Shown: positions 8,966-19,810 of the stretch, piece by piece
Layout of the letters: each line of letters begins with the position of its first letter
Numbering within the stretch: position 1 is the stretch's first letter
Assembly (NCBI RefSeq): GCF_030694575.1
Contig: NZ_JAUYUS010000047.1
Coordinates: 1-55,352 of the forward strand
Direction of reading: 5' to 3'
Length of the DNA: 55,352 nt
Source: Parvibaculum sp.
GTDB lineage: Bacteria > Pseudomonadota > Alphaproteobacteria > Parvibaculales > Parvibaculaceae
Notes under the pieces: generated by a model
What the model saw: only the letters and a program-made list of their open reading frames with translations
The model's database searches: none
Told to the model about the DNA's origin: nothing
Position numbers and translations under genes: made by a program

Positions 8966-10084
8966 ATGGCCACGTCCTTTCAATCGCTTCGTGAAAACAC
9001 GCCGCTGCGCAATCTATCCGTGCTGGCCGTGGCGACGCTCGTTGCCGTGATCGCCGCAAGCATCGCCGTGATCACCGACCGCAGCAGCGTCCGGGCGAGC
9101 TTCGTGCCCCACCCGCTGTTCGAGGGTCTGGACGGAAAACTCGATCGCGTCGACCGTATCGTCTACACGGCAAGCCGGGGGCTCAGCGGCGAGACGAAAA
9201 TCGTCATGCTGCGGGGCGAGAACGGCACCTGGGGTGCCGAAGCGCGCAACGGCTATCCTGTCGATCCCGACCTCATCAAGAAGACGCTGCTCGGCGTCGG
9301 CGAAATGGAAGCCTACGAGCCGCGCACGGCCAATCCAGAGTGGCACCGCAATCTCGGCCTGCTCGCGCCCGAAGATATCGGATCGGCGGTGCGGGTCGAA
9401 TTCTTCAGCGGCAAGGAAGACCGTGTCGCTGCCCTGCTTATCGGCAAGGTGCCGGAGCGTGCGGTCGATGTAAAAGGGGAGGGGCTCGTCTATGTGCGCC
9501 GCGACGGCGAGGACCAGACATGGCTCGCGCGCGGCCGCCTGCCGCTCCTGAAATCGGTGGCGGAGTGGCTCGATCCTGCCTTCGTCGATATTCCGCGCAA
9601 GGACCTCGCCCGCGTGACACTCTGGGCGGATACCGAGCGGCCGGTCGTCATCTCGCGCGCCAATGCGGACGAAGCCGATTTCGCCATCGTGAATGTGCCC
9701 GAAGGCCGTGCGACACGCGGCGCGCCGGTCGTCAATCGCGTCGCCACGGCACTGGTGGATGCGAGCTTCGAGGATGTTGCGCCCGCCGACACGCTGGACT
9801 TCCCGGAAACCGCGCCGCAGGTCGTATTCGAGACATTCGATGGCGTTCGCCTCACCATGCGCATGGGCGGCCAGGGCGGTGCGTTGTGGAGCAAATTCAC
9901 GGCGGACACCGATCCCGCGCTTGTGGCGGAGGGTGCGGATATGAGCGATGCCGAAGCCCGTGCCGCCGTGCTCAACGCGCGGCTCGGTCCCTGGGTCTAT
10001 AAACTGCCGCAGGATGTGAGCAGCCAGCTTACCCAGACGATGGATATCGTTACGCGCGAAGCGGGCCCTGCCGACATCGAATAG
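8966..10084 (+). CDS. DUF4340 domain-containing protein
   Basis: 372 residues. N-terminal membrane anchor at residues about 15-40 (LSVLAVATLVAVIAASIAVI), the rest soluble and probably extracytoplasmic. Matches DUF4340, which is regularly encoded next to GldG-like genes: conserved features include the opening VYTASRGL, ending of the first repeat with NPEWHRNLGL, then RVEFFSGKEDRVAALLIGK and YVRRDGEDQTWLARG. Last gene of the four-gene module; no enzymatic motif is visible. Probably part of the same membrane complex. Confidence 0.88.
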   Translation: MATSFQSLRENTPLRNLSVLAVATLVAVIAASIAVITDRSSVRASFVPHPLFEGLDGKLDRVDRIVYTASRGLSGETKIVMLRGENGTWGAEARNGYPVDPDLIKKTLLGVGEMEAYEPRTANPEWHRNLGLLAPEDIGSAVRVEFFSGKEDRVAALLIGKVPERAVDVKGEGLVYVRRDGEDQTWLARGRLPLLKSVAEWLDPAFVDIPRKDLARVTLWADTERPVVISRANADEADFAIVNVPEGRATRGAPVVNRVATALVDASFEDVAPADTLDFPETAPQVVFETFDGVRLTMRMGGQGGALWSKFTADTDPALVAEGADMSDAEARAAVLNARLGPWVYKLPQDVSSQLTQTMDIVTREAGPADIE

Positions 10085-10087
10085 ATA

Positions 10088-10837
10088 TCATCGGGACAGG
10101 TCGATCCGCGCGGCGCCGAGAATGGGACCGCCGTCTCCGGCCTGAAGAAGCGCGACGCAGCCTTCGAACCCCTTCGTCAGCAGTTCGCTTTTCGGCAAGG
10201 TGAGGCTCAGCGGCTTGCCCTTCCACATGCCGACAGGCGTCAGCTCGCGAACGACATTGGCGTAGGCGATGGTGCGATCCCGGTTTTCGCCGCGCCGGAT
10301 ATCGACGGCCTCCTCCGTTGTGTAGCGGACGAGCCAGAGCGTAGCGGGCTTCGCAGGCGCCGCACCTCCCGCCACGTCGAGTATGAGCGACGTACCTTCA
10401 TCCCTGAACGAAACCCCGACACCGGCGGATTTCGCTGCCTGCCTGGCAATGGCATCGTCGATTTCGTCGCGATGGCTTCCGACGCCTTCGACAACGCCGT
10501 CGACGACGATCTGCGGCGTGTAGACGCCGGAGAGGCCGAGACCCCGTGCATAGGCCTTCTGGCGCTTGGTGAAGGCGGGGCTCGCCAGCGTGTCCCGCCA
10601 GCCGAGATAGTCCCAGTAATCCACATTGAAGGAGAGTGCGATCACGTCCTCGCGCGGCGCGAGCTCACGCAAGTAAGCGTCGGCCTTCGGACATGACGAG
10701 CAACCCTGGCTGGTGAAAAGCTCCACCACGACGGGTCTGGTCTCGGCGCAGACGGCGGAAGAAGCGGCCGCCGCGACGGCAAGCAGGATGCCAGCGATTG
10801 CGAACTTCTGAAGACCCGCGATACGGCGCGCAAGCAT
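10088..10837 (-). CDS. DUF1223 secreted thioredoxin-like protein
   Basis: 249 residues. N-terminal signal peptide (hydrophobic AGILLAVAAAASSAVCA after an RR-containing start) indicates export. The conserved core ELFTSQGCSSCPKAD carries a CxxC pair at the position of the thioredoxin active site, which is the hallmark of DUF1223, a family common in alphaproteobacteria. Also visible: NVDYWDYLGWRDTLASP and GVYTPQIVVDG, typical of the family. Probably a periplasmic redox protein; the substrate is unknown. Ends 3 bp from the convergent DUF4340 gene, leaving no room for an intervening terminator. Confidence 0.9.
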   Translation of the reverse strand: MLARRIAGLQKFAIAGILLAVAAAASSAVCAETRPVVVELFTSQGCSSCPKADAYLRELAPREDVIALSFNVDYWDYLGWRDTLASPAFTKRQKAYARGLGLSGVYTPQIVVDGVVEGVGSHRDEIDDAIARQAAKSAGVGVSFRDEGTSLILDVAGGAAPAKPATLWLVRYTTEEAVDIRRGENRDRTIAYANVVRELTPVGMWKGKPLSLTLPKSELLTKGFEGCVALLQAGDGGPILGAARIDLSR

Positions 10838-10921
10838 GAAACCTTCCTTCCTTTGAGGTTGAGGATAAGCCCGGGCCGGGAGGTGCGCGAGTCACGTTCG
10901 GGTGAAGGGCCGGACGCAAAG

Positions 10922-10948
10922 AAAAAGGGCGCCCGAGGGGCGCCCTTT
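10922..10948 (-). terminator. rho-independent terminator after acnA
   Basis: Stem AAAGGGCGCC / GGCGCCCTTT with a five-base loop; on the minus strand it is followed by a T-run (the A-run at 10921-10926 on the plus strand), about 20 bp past the aconitase stop codon. Confidence 0.85.
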
Positions 10949-10969
10949 CCGTCTTCATGAGTTTCACGC

Positions 10970-14239
<3,270 letters not shown>

Positions 14240-14372
14240 CTCTCTTGGTCCTCGATGATGCGGGGTCCGGGCCTGTCTGAGACGGGGAATGTGACGGAGG
14301 TTGCGGTGCCGCCCGCGCGCCGGAAATGCGCGCGCGTCAAAGTCCGATTTCGCCGCCGCTTCTAAGCCTGGA

Positions 14373-14402
14373 GCCTATATGCTTGTCGCGGCGGACTATA
14401 AT
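14373..14402 (+). promoter_or_regulatory. possible promoter for the crotonase-ccm unit
   Basis: A perfect TATAAT lies at 14397-14402, about 85 bp before the crotonase start codon. No good -35 hexamer is present at 16-18 bp spacing, so an activator-dependent or chance match is possible. The divergent acnA promoter must also lie within 14240-14485. Confidence 0.3.
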
Positions 14403-14485
14403 GTCTTTCGCCGTGATTGACCATGCTTCGCCGGAACGTGCGAGCGTGATAATCAGTTTTGAAAAGCATATGCGGGAGGGAATGG

Positions 14486-15289
14486 ATGGCGGAAGTTCTT
14501 GTCGAGAGAAACGGCCCGGTGACAACCGTCATTCTGAACCGGCCCGACGTGAAGAACGCGGTCGACAGGGCTGCGGCGACCGCGCTCGTCGATGCGTTCC
14601 TCGACTTCGAGCAGGACGAGACCGCGCTCGTTGCCGTCTTCTGCGGGGCTGAAGGTGCTTTCTGCGCAGGTGCGGACCTCAAGGCTGTGGCGAGCGGCAA
14701 GGGCAATCGTTCCGTGCCCCCCGCAACGGGCGCCGATTTCACGCGCCTTGCCGGCGACGGTCCGATGGGTCCATCGCGAATGATTCTCAACAAGCCGGTG
14801 ATCGGCGCGATTTCCGGCCATGCGGTTGCGGGCGGCCTTGAACTCGCGCTGTGGTGCGACATGCGCGTGGTGGAAGAAGACGCGATCATGGGTGTCTTCT
14901 GCCGCCGCTGGGGCGTGCCCTTGATCGACGGCGGAACCGTTCGCTTGCCGCGCCTCATCGGTCATGCGCGCGCGATGGATCTCATCCTGACGGGCCGGCC
15001 CGTCAATGCCGAGGAGGCGCTTTCCATCGGCCTCGCCAATCGTGTCGCGGCGAAGGGCAAAGGGCGCGAGGAAGCAGAGCGGCTCGCGCTGGAAATTTCC
15101 CGCTTTCCGCAACTCTGTCTCCGGCATGACCGGATGTCCGCCTATGAGCAATGGGACCTGCCTTACGACCGGGCGCTCGCCAACGAATTCGAACATGGCC
15201 GCAAGGTGCTGGCATCCGGCGAGACGCTGAAAGGTGCGGCGCGTTTCGCGTCCGGCAAGGGCAGGGGCGGGCGTTTTGACGACATCTGA
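14486..15289 (+). CDS. crotonase / enoyl-CoA hydratase family protein
   Basis: 267 residues, standard crotonase size. Oxyanion-hole segments are present: GAFCAGADLK (about residue 55) and GHAVAGGLELAL (about residue 110), the latter with the first catalytic-position Glu. The position of the second catalytic Glu of classical hydratases is occupied by FCRRWGVPLIDGGTVRLP, a variant common in a subgroup annotated as enoyl-CoA hydratase, so the exact reaction is uncertain. Start ATG 14486 follows GGGAGGG at 14474. Its end overlaps the ccmA start by 14 bases, so crotonase and ccm genes are probably cotranscribed, which is an odd functional pairing. Confidence 0.88.
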   Translation: MAEVLVERNGPVTTVILNRPDVKNAVDRAAATALVDAFLDFEQDETALVAVFCGAEGAFCAGADLKAVASGKGNRSVPPATGADFTRLAGDGPMGPSRMILNKPVIGAISGHAVAGGLELALWCDMRVVEEDAIMGVFCRRWGVPLIDGGTVRLPRLIGHARAMDLILTGRPVNAEEALSIGLANRVAAKGKGREEAERLALEISRFPQLCLRHDRMSAYEQWDLPYDRALANEFEHGRKVLASGETLKGAARFASGKGRGGRFDDI

Positions 15290-15908
15290 GCTCCGCCTCG
15301 CCGCCCACGATCTCGCTTGCCTGCGGGGCGGGCGGCTCGTCTTCGAGGGGCTCTCCTTCGCGGTCGCGCGCGGCGAGGCGCTGGTGCTCACCGGCGCCAA
15401 CGGCTCCGGCAAGTCCAGCCTGCTGCGCCAGATCGCGGGCCTTCTCGAAATCGCGCATGGCACGATCGCGCTGGAAGGCGGGGACAGCGAGCGGACCATC
15501 GGCGAACAGGTACATTATGTCGGTCATCTCGATGCGCTGAAGCCGTCCATGAATGTCGCCGAGACGCTGCGTTTCTGGACGGAATATCTCGGCGGCGGAC
15601 GGAACGAAGCCGCTGTCGCACATGCTCTCGACGCGTTCGCGCTCGCCTCGCTCGCCGATCTTCCCGTCGGTTATCTTTCGGCCGGACAGCGCCGCCGCCT
15701 TTCTCTTGCCCGTGTACTCGCCGTGCCGCGGCCGCTCTGGCTGCTCGACGAGCCGACCGTCGCCCTCGATGCCGCGAATACGGCGCGCCTCCTCGATCTG
15801 ATGAATGTGCATCTAGTCTCGGGCGGCCTCATCGTCGCGGCGACGCATCTCGATCTCGGTCTCGTCCCGGCGCGCATGTTGCGCCTCGGTGAGGAGGTGG
15901 CGGCATGA
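15276..15908 (+). CDS. ccmA: heme exporter ATP-binding protein CcmA
   Basis: 210 residues, usual for CcmA. Walker A GANGSGKSSLL, signature LSAGQRRRLSLARVLA, Walker B LWLLDEPTVALD, and the family phrase VHYVGHLDALKPSMNVAETL in the middle. ATPase of the CcmABCD complex that releases holo-CcmE during cytochrome c maturation. Start is taken as TTG 15276 (TTSELRLAAHDL), preceded by AGGGGCGGG, within the end of the crotonase gene; an upstream start cannot be excluded. Overlaps ccmB by four bases. Confidence 0.92.
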   Translation: MTTSELRLAAHDLACLRGGRLVFEGLSFAVARGEALVLTGANGSGKSSLLRQIAGLLEIAHGTIALEGGDSERTIGEQVHYVGHLDALKPSMNVAETLRFWTEYLGGGRNEAAVAHALDAFALASLADLPVGYLSAGQRRRLSLARVLAVPRPLWLLDEPTVALDAANTARLLDLMNVHLVSGGLIVAATHLDLGLVPARMLRLGEEVAA

Positions 15909-16582
15909 GACGGGCCTTTCTCGCGCTCCTCCTTCGCGATCTGCGCCTAGCCGCGCGCCTCGGCGGCGGGGGCGGCATGGCGGTCTTTTTCTTTCTCGTC
16001 GTCGTCGCCATCGTTCCGCTCGGCATCGGGCCCGACAAGGCGCTGCTTTCGCTCATTGCGCCGGGAATGCTCTGGGTGGCGCTGCTGCTGGCGGCGCTGC
16101 TTACGCTCGACCGGCTTTTCCAGGCGGATTTCGAGGACGGTTCGCTCGATCTGCTTTCGATGGGGGCACTGCCGCTTGAGCTTGTCGCGGTGGCGAAGGC
16201 GCTCGGCCACTGGCTCACTACCGGGTTACCGCTGGTGGTTGTGGCCCCGGTTCTCGGGCTCCTGCTCAATCTGCCGGTGGCGAGCTTCCCGGCGCTTCTC
16301 CTCGCCATGCTGGCCGGCACGCCCGCGCTCAGCTTCCTCGGCGCCATCGGCGCGGCGCTCACGGTCGGCGTCCGGCGCGGCGGGCTTCTGGCCTCCCTTC
16401 TGGTACTGCCCTTCTACATCCCGGTGCTGATTTTCGGCGTCGGCGCGGCGGAAGCGGCTTCCGCCGGCTTCGAAGGCGATGCCGGGGTCCAGAGCCTGCT
16501 GTTTCTCGGGGCCGTCACGCTTGGCAGTTTCGTGCTTGGGCCCGTCGGTGCCGCCGCCGCGCTTCGAGCCAATCTCCGGTGA
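15905..16582 (+). CDS. ccmB: heme exporter protein CcmB
   Basis: 225 residues with six membrane segments. Starts MRRAFLALLLRDLRLA, the conserved CcmB opening; LLTLDRLFQADFEDGSLDLL and LGHWLTTGLPLVVVAPVLGLL are family hallmarks. Membrane component that pairs with CcmA in System I cytochrome c biogenesis. The ATG overlaps the ccmA stop (ATGA). Followed by an 82-bp gap before ccmC. Confidence 0.94.
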   Translation: MRRAFLALLLRDLRLAARLGGGGGMAVFFFLVVVAIVPLGIGPDKALLSLIAPGMLWVALLLAALLTLDRLFQADFEDGSLDLLSMGALPLELVAVAKALGHWLTTGLPLVVVAPVLGLLLNLPVASFPALLLAMLAGTPALSFLGAIGAALTVGVRRGGLLASLLVLPFYIPVLIFGVGAAEAASAGFEGDAGVQSLLFLGAVTLGSFVLGPVGAAAALRANLR

Positions 16583-16664
16583 TACGCATGAGTGAGCCTG
16601 AATTTCCGGCGCGTGGCAAAATGCCCGGCCGGGCGGCTTGCCCTCCCCGCAAGCAGCACGCTAA

Positions 16665-17432
16665 ATGACGCGCATGACCAGCCTGTCCGCCACACAACGG
16701 TTCCACGCCTATGCCAACCCGACGCGCTTCATGGCGCTGTCGGGGGTGCTGCTCGCGCCGCTCTGGGCCGTGACCTTGCTGCTGATCGGGGCGGGGCTCT
16801 GGTTCGCGCTCGTGGCCTCGCCGCCCGATTATCAGCAGGGCGATACGGTACGGATCATGTATGTGCATGTCCCATCCGCCTGGCTTGCCATGTTCGGCTA
16901 TTCGATCATGGCGGTTGCCTCCGCCGTTGCGCTGATCTTCCGTCATCCGCTTGCGGATCTCTGCGCAAAATCGGCCGCTCCCATAGGCGCGTCCTTCACC
17001 TTTCTCGCGCTCGTCACCGGCTCGCTCTGGGGTCAGCCGATGTGGGGCACGTGGTGGGAGTGGGATGCACGGCTCACTTCCGTTCTGATCCTGTTCTTTC
17101 TCTATCTCGGCTATATCGCGCTGTGGGCGACGATCGAGGAACCCACACGCGCCGCCCGCGCCGCCGCGGTTCTTGCGCTGGTTGGCGCCGTCAACATTCC
17201 GATCATTCGATATTCGGTGGTCTGGTGGAACACGCTGCATCAGCCTGCGTCCGTTTTCCGGATGGACGGGCCGACCATCGCACCTTCCATGCTGCTGCCG
17301 CTCATGCTGATGGCGCTCGGTTTCACGCTCTTCTTCGTCACGTTGCTGCTGGTGCGGATGCGTGCGGAAATTCTGCGCCGCCGTGTTCGTGCACTGCGGC
17401 TCGCGCAAGCTGCTTCCGGGGCGGAGGGCTGA
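16665..17432 (+). CDS. ccmC: heme-handling protein CcmC
   Basis: 255 residues, six membrane helices. Carries the WWD heme-binding signature (MWGTWWEWDARLTS, about residue 125) and the two expected heme-ligand histidines, in YVHVPSAWLAM and in WWNTLHQPAS. CcmC transfers heme to CcmE in the periplasm. Start ATG 16665; ATG 16674 is also in frame. No clear ribosome site is present. Three bases separate it from ccmD. Confidence 0.95.
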   Translation: MTRMTSLSATQRFHAYANPTRFMALSGVLLAPLWAVTLLLIGAGLWFALVASPPDYQQGDTVRIMYVHVPSAWLAMFGYSIMAVASAVALIFRHPLADLCAKSAAPIGASFTFLALVTGSLWGQPMWGTWWEWDARLTSVLILFFLYLGYIALWATIEEPTRAARAAAVLALVGAVNIPIIRYSVVWWNTLHQPASVFRMDGPTIAPSMLLPLMLMALGFTLFFVTLLLVRMRAEILRRRVRALRLAQAASGAEG

Positions 17433-17435
17433 GGG

Positions 17436-17639
17436 ATGGCGGAATTTTTCCATATGGGCGGTTATGCGGCCTTCGTCTGGTCCGCCTACGGCCTTGCCTT
17501 GCTCGTTGTGGTTGCGCTTGCCGCGGAAAGCATCCGCGACTACCGCGCGCAAGCCCGGCTTGTTGAAACGCTTGAACGTGCTGCGGGCGGGCGCACCCGC
17601 CGTGCAGCGCACAAGCCCGGCGGAGAGGGTCGTCCGTGA
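17436..17639 (+). CDS. ccmD: heme exporter protein CcmD
   Basis: 67 residues: short N-terminal part with MAEFFHMGGYAAFVWSAYG (the conserved CcmD opening), one membrane helix (LALLVVVALAAESI), then a basic cytoplasmic tail ending in RRAAHKPGGEGRP. CcmD helps CcmABC release holo-CcmE. Overlaps the next gene (ccmG) by four bases. Confidence 0.9.
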   Translation: MAEFFHMGGYAAFVWSAYGLALLVVVALAAESIRDYRAQARLVETLERAAGGRTRRAAHKPGGEGRP

Positions 17640-18196
17640 ATCCGCGTTTCAGGTGGGCAGCACTTATTCCCGTCGCGATATTTCTGGTGCTTGTGGGCCT
17701 GTTCTTCGCCGCCATCTATCGCGGCGATCCCTCGCGGGTCCCCTCCGCGCTGATCGGACGCTATGTACCCGCATTCGATCTCGGTCCTGTCGAGGGTCTC
17801 GATCTGCCCGGCGTCGCCGCCGCCGATTTCGGCAAGGACGTTCCCGTCATCGTCAATGTCTGGGCGTCGTGGTGCGTGCCCTGCCGGGACGAGATGCCGC
17901 TTCTCGTCGAGCTCCGCCGCATTGCCGGCGTGCCGATGTTCGGGCTCAACTACAAGGACGATCCTGCCGCCGCGCGGCGGTTCCTCGCCGAGCTCGGCAA
18001 TCCCTTCGACCGTGTCGGCCGCGACGATACCGGCCGCGCCGCCATCGAGTGGGGCGTCTACGGTGTTCCGGAAACCTATATCGTGGATGGCAATGGCCGC
18101 ATCGCCTTCAAGCATATCGGTCCGCTGACGCCGGAAGCGGTAGCGGACGAGATATTGCCGGCCTTGCAGGCGGCGCGTCATCCGGCAGAGAGATAA
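17636..18196 (+). CDS. ccmG: thiol:disulfide interchange protein CcmG/DsbE
   Basis: 186 residues. N-terminal membrane anchor (PVAIFLVLVGLFFAAIY), then a periplasmic thioredoxin fold with the WCVPC active site in VWASWCVPCRDEMPLL and the cis-Pro region YGVPETYIVDGNGRI. Reduces apocytochrome or CcmH thiols before heme attachment. Last gene of ccmABCDG; ccmE, ccmF and ccmH are not in this window, so they must be elsewhere in the genome. GTG start overlapping the ccmD stop. Confidence 0.94.
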   Translation: MNPRFRWAALIPVAIFLVLVGLFFAAIYRGDPSRVPSALIGRYVPAFDLGPVEGLDLPGVAAADFGKDVPVIVNVWASWCVPCRDEMPLLVELRRIAGVPMFGLNYKDDPAAARRFLAELGNPFDRVGRDDTGRAAIEWGVYGVPETYIVDGNGRIAFKHIGPLTPEAVADEILPALQAARHPAER

Positions 18197-18218
18197 CGCG
18201 CCGCATTAACTCCGGAAA

Positions 18219-18773
18219 TCAGGCCTTCTTGCGGCGTGCCGCCGGCTTTTTCGCTGCCGTCTTGCGGGCCGGTTTCGCCGCCGCCCGCTTTGCGGGGGCT
18301 TTCGGCGCAACTTCTTCCGTCTTCTGGCTTTCGATGGCGTTGTTCAGCTGGCCGAGACCTTTCATCAGGTCCGCCTGCGTGGATTTCGGCAGGACGTCGA
18401 GCAGCGCCTTTTCGGCGGCAAGCGCCTTCGGCATCGCGCCCTTCAGCGCGCGGCGGCCCGCCGCCGTCAGCCGGACGGCGTTGGCGCGCGCATCTTCCGC
18501 CGTGCGGCGGCGTGCGAGCAGACCGTTCTTGATCATGCGGCTGATCATGTCCGCCAGCGTCGAGCGGTCGATGCCGGTCCGGTTCACGAGATCGGTCTGG
18601 CTCAGGCCCTCTTCCTCGTTGACGGCGAAAAGAACAATGAACTGACGTGGCGTCAGTGCACTGTCGCCCATCTGCTGCACGAACTGGTCGTAGGCGAATT
18701 GTTGCGCGCGGCGCAGCAAATGGCTCAGCGAGCTTTCAAGATCGAAATTTCCGGTTGGCTTCCTGGCTGCCAT
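18219..18773 (-). CDS. MarR-family transcriptional regulator with basic Lys/Ala-rich C-terminal tail
   Basis: 184 residues. Residues about 15-145 form a MarR winged helix: TPRQFIVLFAVNEEEGLSQTDL, recognition region GIDRSTLADMISRMIKNGLL and wing RRRTAEDARANAVRLTAAG. The last 30 residues are a Lys/Ala/Pro tail (KAPAKRAAAKPARKTAAKK) resembling histone H1, likely to add non-specific DNA binding. Start ATG 18773 has GAGGA eight bases upstream; the longer open frame to 19268 is not supported. Divergent from the NUDIX gene, so the shared 350-bp intergenic region probably holds its operator. Convergent with ccmG. Confidence 0.9.
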   Translation of the reverse strand: MAARKPTGNFDLESSLSHLLRRAQQFAYDQFVQQMGDSALTPRQFIVLFAVNEEEGLSQTDLVNRTGIDRSTLADMISRMIKNGLLARRRTAEDARANAVRLTAAGRRALKGAMPKALAAEKALLDVLPKSTQADLMKGLGQLNNAIESQKTEEVAPKAPAKRAAAKPARKTAAKKPAARRKKA

Positions 18774-19122
18774 TTGTTCTGTCCTCTGGATTGTTCCGAC
18801 ACCCTCGGTGTCCGGTCTGGGGGCTGGGTCCTTGCGGACAACCTCCCGCGGGGGGCAAATATCTTTGCGCGCGTTCAAGGCCTTTATATGGCCGTGCCTC
18901 GTGCGGCGTTCTATCATCATATGCACCCGCAGGGCCTTGTCTTGCAAGAGGGTCGTGTGCATGAAAAAAAGAGAAAGCAAATTTTCCGTATAGGTCTGTG
19001 CGCGGACATTTGCCGCCCGGCGGTGTTCTTCACCCGTTCTCAAGGCCTGATTATGTGCCCGGCACGCACTGTTTCGTGCCTCCGGGCGGCTTAGCTCCGT
19101 AGGCGGACCAACAAGGTGAACC
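18774..19122. other. divergent intergenic region with a repeated motif
   Basis: 350 bp between the MarR and NUDIX genes. TCAAGGCCT followed by a TTATATGGCC-like stretch occurs at about 18875-18893, and a related copy (TCAAGGCCTGATTATGTGCC) at 19040-19059. The pair could be operator sites for the neighbouring MarR protein; nothing else is recognised. Confidence 0.35.
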
Positions 19123-19740
19123 ATGACAGTGCCGGACGATCGCGAGAGCGGTGAGAAGAAATCCCTGGAACCGAACGCAACGGAGAGCAGCAAGGACCCC
19201 TCATTCTCCCGCCGTGTCCCGTCCGGGGACAATCTGGAGCGCGATGTCTGCGACAGGTGCGGGTTCATTCACTACGTGAACCCAAAAATCGTCGTCGGCG
19301 CAGTCGTTACATACGAGGGAAAGTTTCTCCTCTGCCGCCGCGCCATCGAGCCCCGGCGCGGCTACTGGACGCTTCCGGCGGGCTTCATGGAGCAGGGCGA
19401 AACGACCGACGAGGGCGCGCGGCGCGAAGCGCGCGAGGAGGCGAATGCCGACATCGTCCTGCGGGACATGCTGGCGGTCTACAGCATCCCCAGGATCGCT
19501 CAGGTGCAGATCATGTACCGGGCGGAACTGAGGGTGCCTGAATTTTCGGCAGGCGAGGAAACGCTGGAGGCTGCCCTGTTCGAGTGGGCCGACATTCCGT
19601 GGGAGGAGCTTGCCTTTCCAAGTGTCCACTGGGCGCTGACGCATTTCAGGGAAGCGATGGACAAGGACGTTCTCGCGCCTTTCACAAATCCGGCGGGTGA
19701 AACAGGTAATCTGTTTCCGCGCCGTCCGGCGGGAATCTGA
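19123..19740 (+). CDS. NUDIX hydrolase (NADH pyrophosphatase-like group)
   Basis: 205 residues. The NUDIX box is complete: [23 protein letters not shown], about residues 88-110. Before it is the phrase [20 protein letters not shown], the second half of the zinc ribbon found in NADH-pyrophosphatase-like NUDIX proteins; the first Cys pair normally 20-25 residues upstream is absent ([12 protein letters not shown] in its place). The N-terminal 30 residues are polar and probably disordered. It hydrolyses a nucleoside diphosphate linked to another group, but the substrate cannot be deduced. ATG 19123 divergent from the MarR gene. Confidence 0.9.
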   Translation: MTVPDDRESGEKKSLEPNATESSKDPSFSRRVPSGDNLERDVCDRCGFIHYVNPKIVVGAVVTYEGKFLLCRRAIEPRRGYWTLPAGFMEQGETTDEGARREAREEANADIVLRDMLAVYSIPRIAQVQIMYRAELRVPEFSAGEETLEAALFEWADIPWEELAFPSVHWALTHFREAMDKDVLAPFTNPAGETGNLFPRRPAGI

Positions 19741-19810
19741 AAGCTCCGTCTGGCTAAACCGGTGCGTTCACGGCATCCTTTCACCATAAGACGGACACCC
19801 AGGAGACAAA

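Noticed and set aside
18774-19268. Longer MarR form starting at 19268
   Set aside because: The extra 165 residues lack a domain and would cross the divergent promoter region and the start of the NUDIX gene; ATG 18773 has a good ribosome site.
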